A stretch of 7,115 bases of DNA, from the NCBI GenBank assembly GCA_017416055.1, contig JAFQDI010000086.1, positions 1 through 7,115 of the forward strand. Reading direction: 5' to 3'. This document shows positions 5,627-7,115 of the stretch, piece by piece. This DNA is from Lachnospiraceae bacterium. GTDB lineage: Bacteria; Bacillota_A; Clostridia; Lachnospirales; Lachnospiraceae. Position 1 is the stretch's first letter. The number at the start of each line of letters is the position of its first letter. A program made the translations under genes and the position numbers. Below the pieces are notes generated by a model, which worked only from the letters and a program-made list of their open reading frames with translations, ran no database searches and had not been told where the DNA came from.

Positions 5627-5783
5627 ATAAGGCGTCCAAATCACCTACGATCTGCACGCCTTAATGACTAATCTTTAATGGATACCTCTCTAACTGTATA
5701 AAAGCGTTTTGGCATAGTAACAGATCGTAACTCATCGATTCTAGCGACCTCCATACCAGGACAAATACCTCCTCTTCCCTTAT
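5627..5783 (-). ncRNA. Candidate structured, pseudoknotted noncoding RNA or leader RNA
   Basis: The transcript from the strong promoter at 5790-5818 should begin at about 5783. Five helices visible by eye fit one fold. P1 joins the 5' end AUAAGG (5783-5778) to CCUUAU (5632-5627). P1b is GUCC (5762-5759) with GGAC (5637-5634). P2, directly stacked on it, is UGGUAU (5758-5753) with AUGCCA (5715-5710). P4 is ACGCUUU (5707-5701) with AAGGCGU (5662-5656). A 9-bp pseudoknot joins UACGAUCUG in the P2 loop (5729-5721) to CAGAUCGUA (5654-5646). Competing pairings exist: a local stem within the P2 loop (5742-5736 with 5727-5722) and an 8-bp hairpin (5663-5656 with 5635-5628). No U-run follows, so the 3' end is uncertain and the RNA may continue into the lipoprotein message. 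The size, closed ends and strong promoter recall raiA-motif-type RNAs, but I cannot confirm a family. Confidence 0.5.
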
Positions 5784-5789
5784 GTTTTT

Positions 5790-5818
5790 ATTATATCTTA
5801 TCATTTCCTATCCGTCAA
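5790..5818 (-). promoter_or_regulatory. Strong promoter of the structured RNA / lipoprotein unit
   Basis: On the minus strand TTGACG (5818-5813) and a perfect TATAAT (5795-5790) are separated by 17 bp, the best promoter in the window together with the one at 3546. An AT-rich stretch lies upstream (5819-5850). Initiation at about 5783 places the first base exactly at the 5' arm of helix P1 of the candidate RNA. The first large ORF downstream begins only at 5484, about 300 nt later. Confidence 0.88.
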
Positions 5819-5901
5819 TATTATCCATATTATACTTGTTTCATGAAGTTTACTCTTGGTTTTTGTGCTTATTTCACAAAAAACACCAATCATCAGCGCA
5901 G

Positions 5902-6612
5902 CTAACCTATACCCTGCGAAACTTCGCGCAACACCGCATCGGCAATCGTCCTCATCCCTTCCACCGTCGGGTGAAACCCGTCAATGGTATCATAGGGATC
6001 GTTAGGTCGGTAGATGTCCACCACCTTACATCCGGCCTTTTCCCCGCAGATGCGGATAGCCTCGCAATATTCACGGATATGGCCTCCGCTATAGCTAAAC
6101 GGTATCGCAAACTCCGGATTTCGGCTCCACTGACTGCGTGGAAGCGTGAGACACCAGATTTCCGCCTCGGGATAATTTCGCTTGATTTTTTCCAACATGG
6201 TTTCATAGGCGACGGAAAACAGATGGAGACCACATTCCACTTCGTCTGGGACAATGCGCATGCCACGACCCCAGTCATTGATCCCCAACAATATCATAAT
6301 CACATCCGGAACCTGCCCATACATGCCCAAAGCTGCCGTTCGCTCATCGCTACAGCCATAAGACTCAATTTCGTACATCGGGTGCTTGCAGACTGTACTG
6401 CCGGAATAGGAATTATTTACCAACAATTCGCCTCCAAGCCGTGCGATCACCCGCCCCCACCAGGTATCCGCCGGAGTGAATATCCCGGAACGAAGCTTGT
6501 TCTCCCGATTGTAAAACACAGCAAAATCCGGATAACTGTATCCGATCAGCGTACTGATGGAGTCACCGAGGACTGAAAATGTTTTTCCTTCGTATTTACT
6601 TTTTGTGTTCAT
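5902..6612 (-). CDS. SGNH/GDSL-family hydrolase (esterase-like), cytoplasmic
   Basis: This 236-residue hydrolase belongs to the SGNH fold, whose members remove acyl or acetyl groups from lipids, sugars or other small esters. Block I is FSVLGDSIS with the nucleophile Ser18. Block II is NNSYSGS (66-72) with Gly71 for the oxyanion hole. Block III is LLGINDWG (108-115) with Asn112. Block V is DGFHP (211-215) with the Asp211/His214 pair. All four catalytic blocks are intact. PADTWWGRVIARLGGELLVNNS (48-68) marks a subgroup common in gut Clostridia. There is no signal peptide or membrane segment, so it should act in the cytoplasm. AGGAGG lies 7 nt before the ATG. It appears to stand alone, with a plausible extended -10 promoter upstream. 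No convincing terminator follows; only an A/T-rich hairpin (5860-5867 with 5875-5882) without a U-run is seen. The substrate is unknown. Confidence 0.9.
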   Translation of the reverse strand: MNTKSKYEGKTFSVLGDSISTLIGYSYPDFAVFYNRENKLRSGIFTPADTWWGRVIARLGGELLVNNSYSGSTVCKHPMYEIESYGCSDERTAALGMYGQVPDVIMILLGINDWGRGMRIVPDEVECGLHLFSVAYETMLEKIKRNYPEAEIWCLTLPRSQWSRNPEFAIPFSYSGGHIREYCEAIRICGEKAGCKVVDIYRPNDPYDTIDGFHPTVEGMRTIADAVLREVSQGIG

Positions 6613-6668
6613 CGGTTTTCCTCCTGTCTCAGACCCGATCTTTTTCGATCAGTCATTTTCTTACCTAA

Positions 6669-6697
6669 AGCATAGCATGAATTGAGTCAAAACACAA
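6669..6697 (-). promoter_or_regulatory. Probable extended -10 promoter of the SGNH hydrolase gene
   Basis: On the minus strand TATGCT (6674-6669) is preceded by TGC, an extended -10 element, and lies 17 bp from a weak -35 TTGTGT (6697-6692). A TTGACT a few bases further on has no good -10 at proper spacing. The predicted start is near 6662, about 50 nt before the ATG at 6612. Confidence 0.5.
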
Positions 6698-6730
6698 GTA
6701 ATCATTAACTACTTCTCTTATTCATACATC

Positions 6731-7048
6731 CTAATCAAAAAACTTCATTCCATCTCCCAAACTAATGAAATTAAACGGAAATACGTAAAAGTCCGTCCTC
6801 ACCCAGTAGCCGCGCACACTCCCGTCCTCGGTCTCGATCGGCTCAAAATATTTCGCATACTTCGGGTCATCCAGATATTCCGCGTCATTACTGCTGTACA
6901 ACCGATGCCACCGGATATGGCGATACCACAGGGTGAAGACTTCCTTCGTTCCACCGTCCAGATATACATCATCCCGCAGAGGAATGAAGCCCATGATAAA
7001 GATACAAATCAATAAAATGATCAAGCCTGCCGCCAGTTTATCTCTCAT
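6731..7048 (-). CDS. Small membrane-anchored protein of unknown function
   Basis: I cannot assign a function. The 105-residue product has one N-terminal hydrophobic segment (about 5-23) flanked by basic residues on the inside (MRDK), and no lipobox or clear cleavage site, so it is likely a single-pass protein with its main part outside. The soluble part has YLDGGTKEVFTLWYRHIRWHRL (29-50) and a C-terminal hydrophobic strand (86-97). The DGGT, then aromatic-rich, then WHRL arrangement recalls small uncharacterised anchored proteins that I associate from memory with Clostridia. AGGAGG lies 8 nt before the ATG, which overlaps the stop of the upstream gene (ATGA), so the two are co-translated. The stop is followed by a spacer with no convincing terminator. 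Confidence 0.75.
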   Translation of the reverse strand: MRDKLAAGLIILLICIFIMGFIPLRDDVYLDGGTKEVFTLWYRHIRWHRLYSSNDAEYLDDPKYAKYFEPIETEDGSVRGYWVRTDFYVFPFNFISLGDGMKFFD

Positions 7049-7115
7049 CGGATCATCCTCCTCACATATTCTTCGACTTCGCTCAAAGTTGTTGCCCCTG
7101 CGATGCTCTCAAAGG
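7045..7115 (-). CDS. C-terminal end of an upstream gene, possibly an FMN-binding-domain protein (partial)
   Basis: Only the last 22 residues are inside the window. The fragment includes ESIAGATTLSEVEEYVRR and ends in a TGA that overlaps the next gene's ATG. Its ending resembles the C-terminus of RnfG/NqrC-type FMN-binding domains, where an (S/T)GAT motif holds the flavin-linked threonine and a helix follows. Here the serine is replaced by alanine (AGATT). With so little sequence this is only a suggestion. The overlap and the ribosome binding site inside its last codons show that it forms an operon with the small membrane protein downstream. Confidence 0.4.
   Translation of the reverse strand, partial: FESIAGATTLSEVEEYVRRMIR

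Noticed and set aside
5668..5754. 28-codon minus-strand ORF (MEVARIDELRS...) after a GAGGAGG
   Set aside because: The ribosome binding site is 13 nt from the ATG, rather far. The same bases form helices P2, P4 and the pseudoknot of the candidate RNA, which explains the conservation-like look better. A short peptide cannot be fully excluded.
5860..5882. A/T hairpin TTTTTGTG / CACAAAAA as terminator of the SGNH hydrolase
   Set aside because: The stem is almost all A-T and no U-run follows on the minus strand, so it does not meet the usual pattern for an intrinsic terminator.
5782..6576. 264-codon plus-strand open frame opposite the SGNH hydrolase
   Set aside because: The minus-strand hydrolase has all four catalytic blocks and a good ribosome binding site. 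The plus frame has low-complexity, His/Arg-rich composition typical of an antisense shadow.
6609..6656. 15-codon leader ORF overlapping the SGNH hydrolase start by ATGA
   Set aside because: It would begin only about 6 nt from the predicted transcript start with no proper ribosome binding site, and its composition (Arg/Glu-rich) looks like chance.
6695..6713. AAGTA / TACTT inverted repeat after the small membrane protein gene as a terminator
   Set aside because: Only five A/T-rich base pairs, with a weak T-rich tail; too unstable to call.
1..7115. CRISPR array, tRNA or rRNA genes, insertion sequence or prophage genes
   Set aside because: No direct-repeat array, tRNA cloverleaf, rRNA signature, transposase or integrase motif was found in any part of the window by eye.

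Overview
The window looks like chromosomal DNA from a Firmicute of the class Clostridia, most likely a Lachnospiraceae-type gut anaerobe. The signs are purine-rich AGGAGG ribosome binding sites before almost every gene, near-consensus vegetative promoters with 17 bp spacers, intermediate G+C, and protein families typical of that group: a membrane-anchored trigger-factor-like foldase, a barnase with a TE-rich linker, and a 'DTWW' SGNH hydrolase. This placement is inference from style and homology, not a marker gene.

Layout. Positions 1-640 (minus) hold the N-terminal half of a MATE-family multidrug/cation antiporter with its own strong promoter. Positions 786-3431 (minus) form a tight four-gene operon, in transcription order: membrane-tethered barnase-type ribonuclease, barstar-type inhibitor (4-nt ATGA overlap), rhomboid intramembrane protease, and a membrane-anchored FKBP/trigger-factor-like peptidyl-prolyl isomerase. 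It ends in a GC-rich terminator. The operon promoter is divergent from, and nearly back-to-back with, a consensus promoter driving a single-gene unit on the plus strand, an aldolase-fold (DRE-TIM/HMGL-like) enzyme at 3635-4609 followed by a terminator.

Positions 4666-5484 (minus) encode a lipoprotein built from two diverged copies of one domain. Upstream of it is a roughly 400 bp stretch without a large gene. It has a very strong promoter and a transcript of about 157 nt that can fold into one self-consistent, pseudoknotted structure. It also holds a 21-codon ORF with a good ribosome binding site whose start resembles that of the lipoprotein. I read the first part as a probable structured noncoding RNA or leader. 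Positions 5902-6612 (minus) encode a cytoplasmic SGNH/GDSL hydrolase. Positions 6731-7115 (minus) hold a small membrane-anchored unknown protein overlapping the 3' end of an upstream gene that may encode an FMN-binding protein.

How the genes may work together. Barnase and barstar are a textbook nuclease-inhibitor pair. The cell needs the inhibitor because the nuclease is made inside before export. The two following genes encode a membrane protease and an extracytoplasmic foldase. This allows, but does not prove, a scheme in which the tethered nuclease is folded outside the membrane by the isomerase and possibly shed by proteolysis. The most interesting candidates for something undescribed are this operon and the pseudoknotted RNA at 5627-5783.
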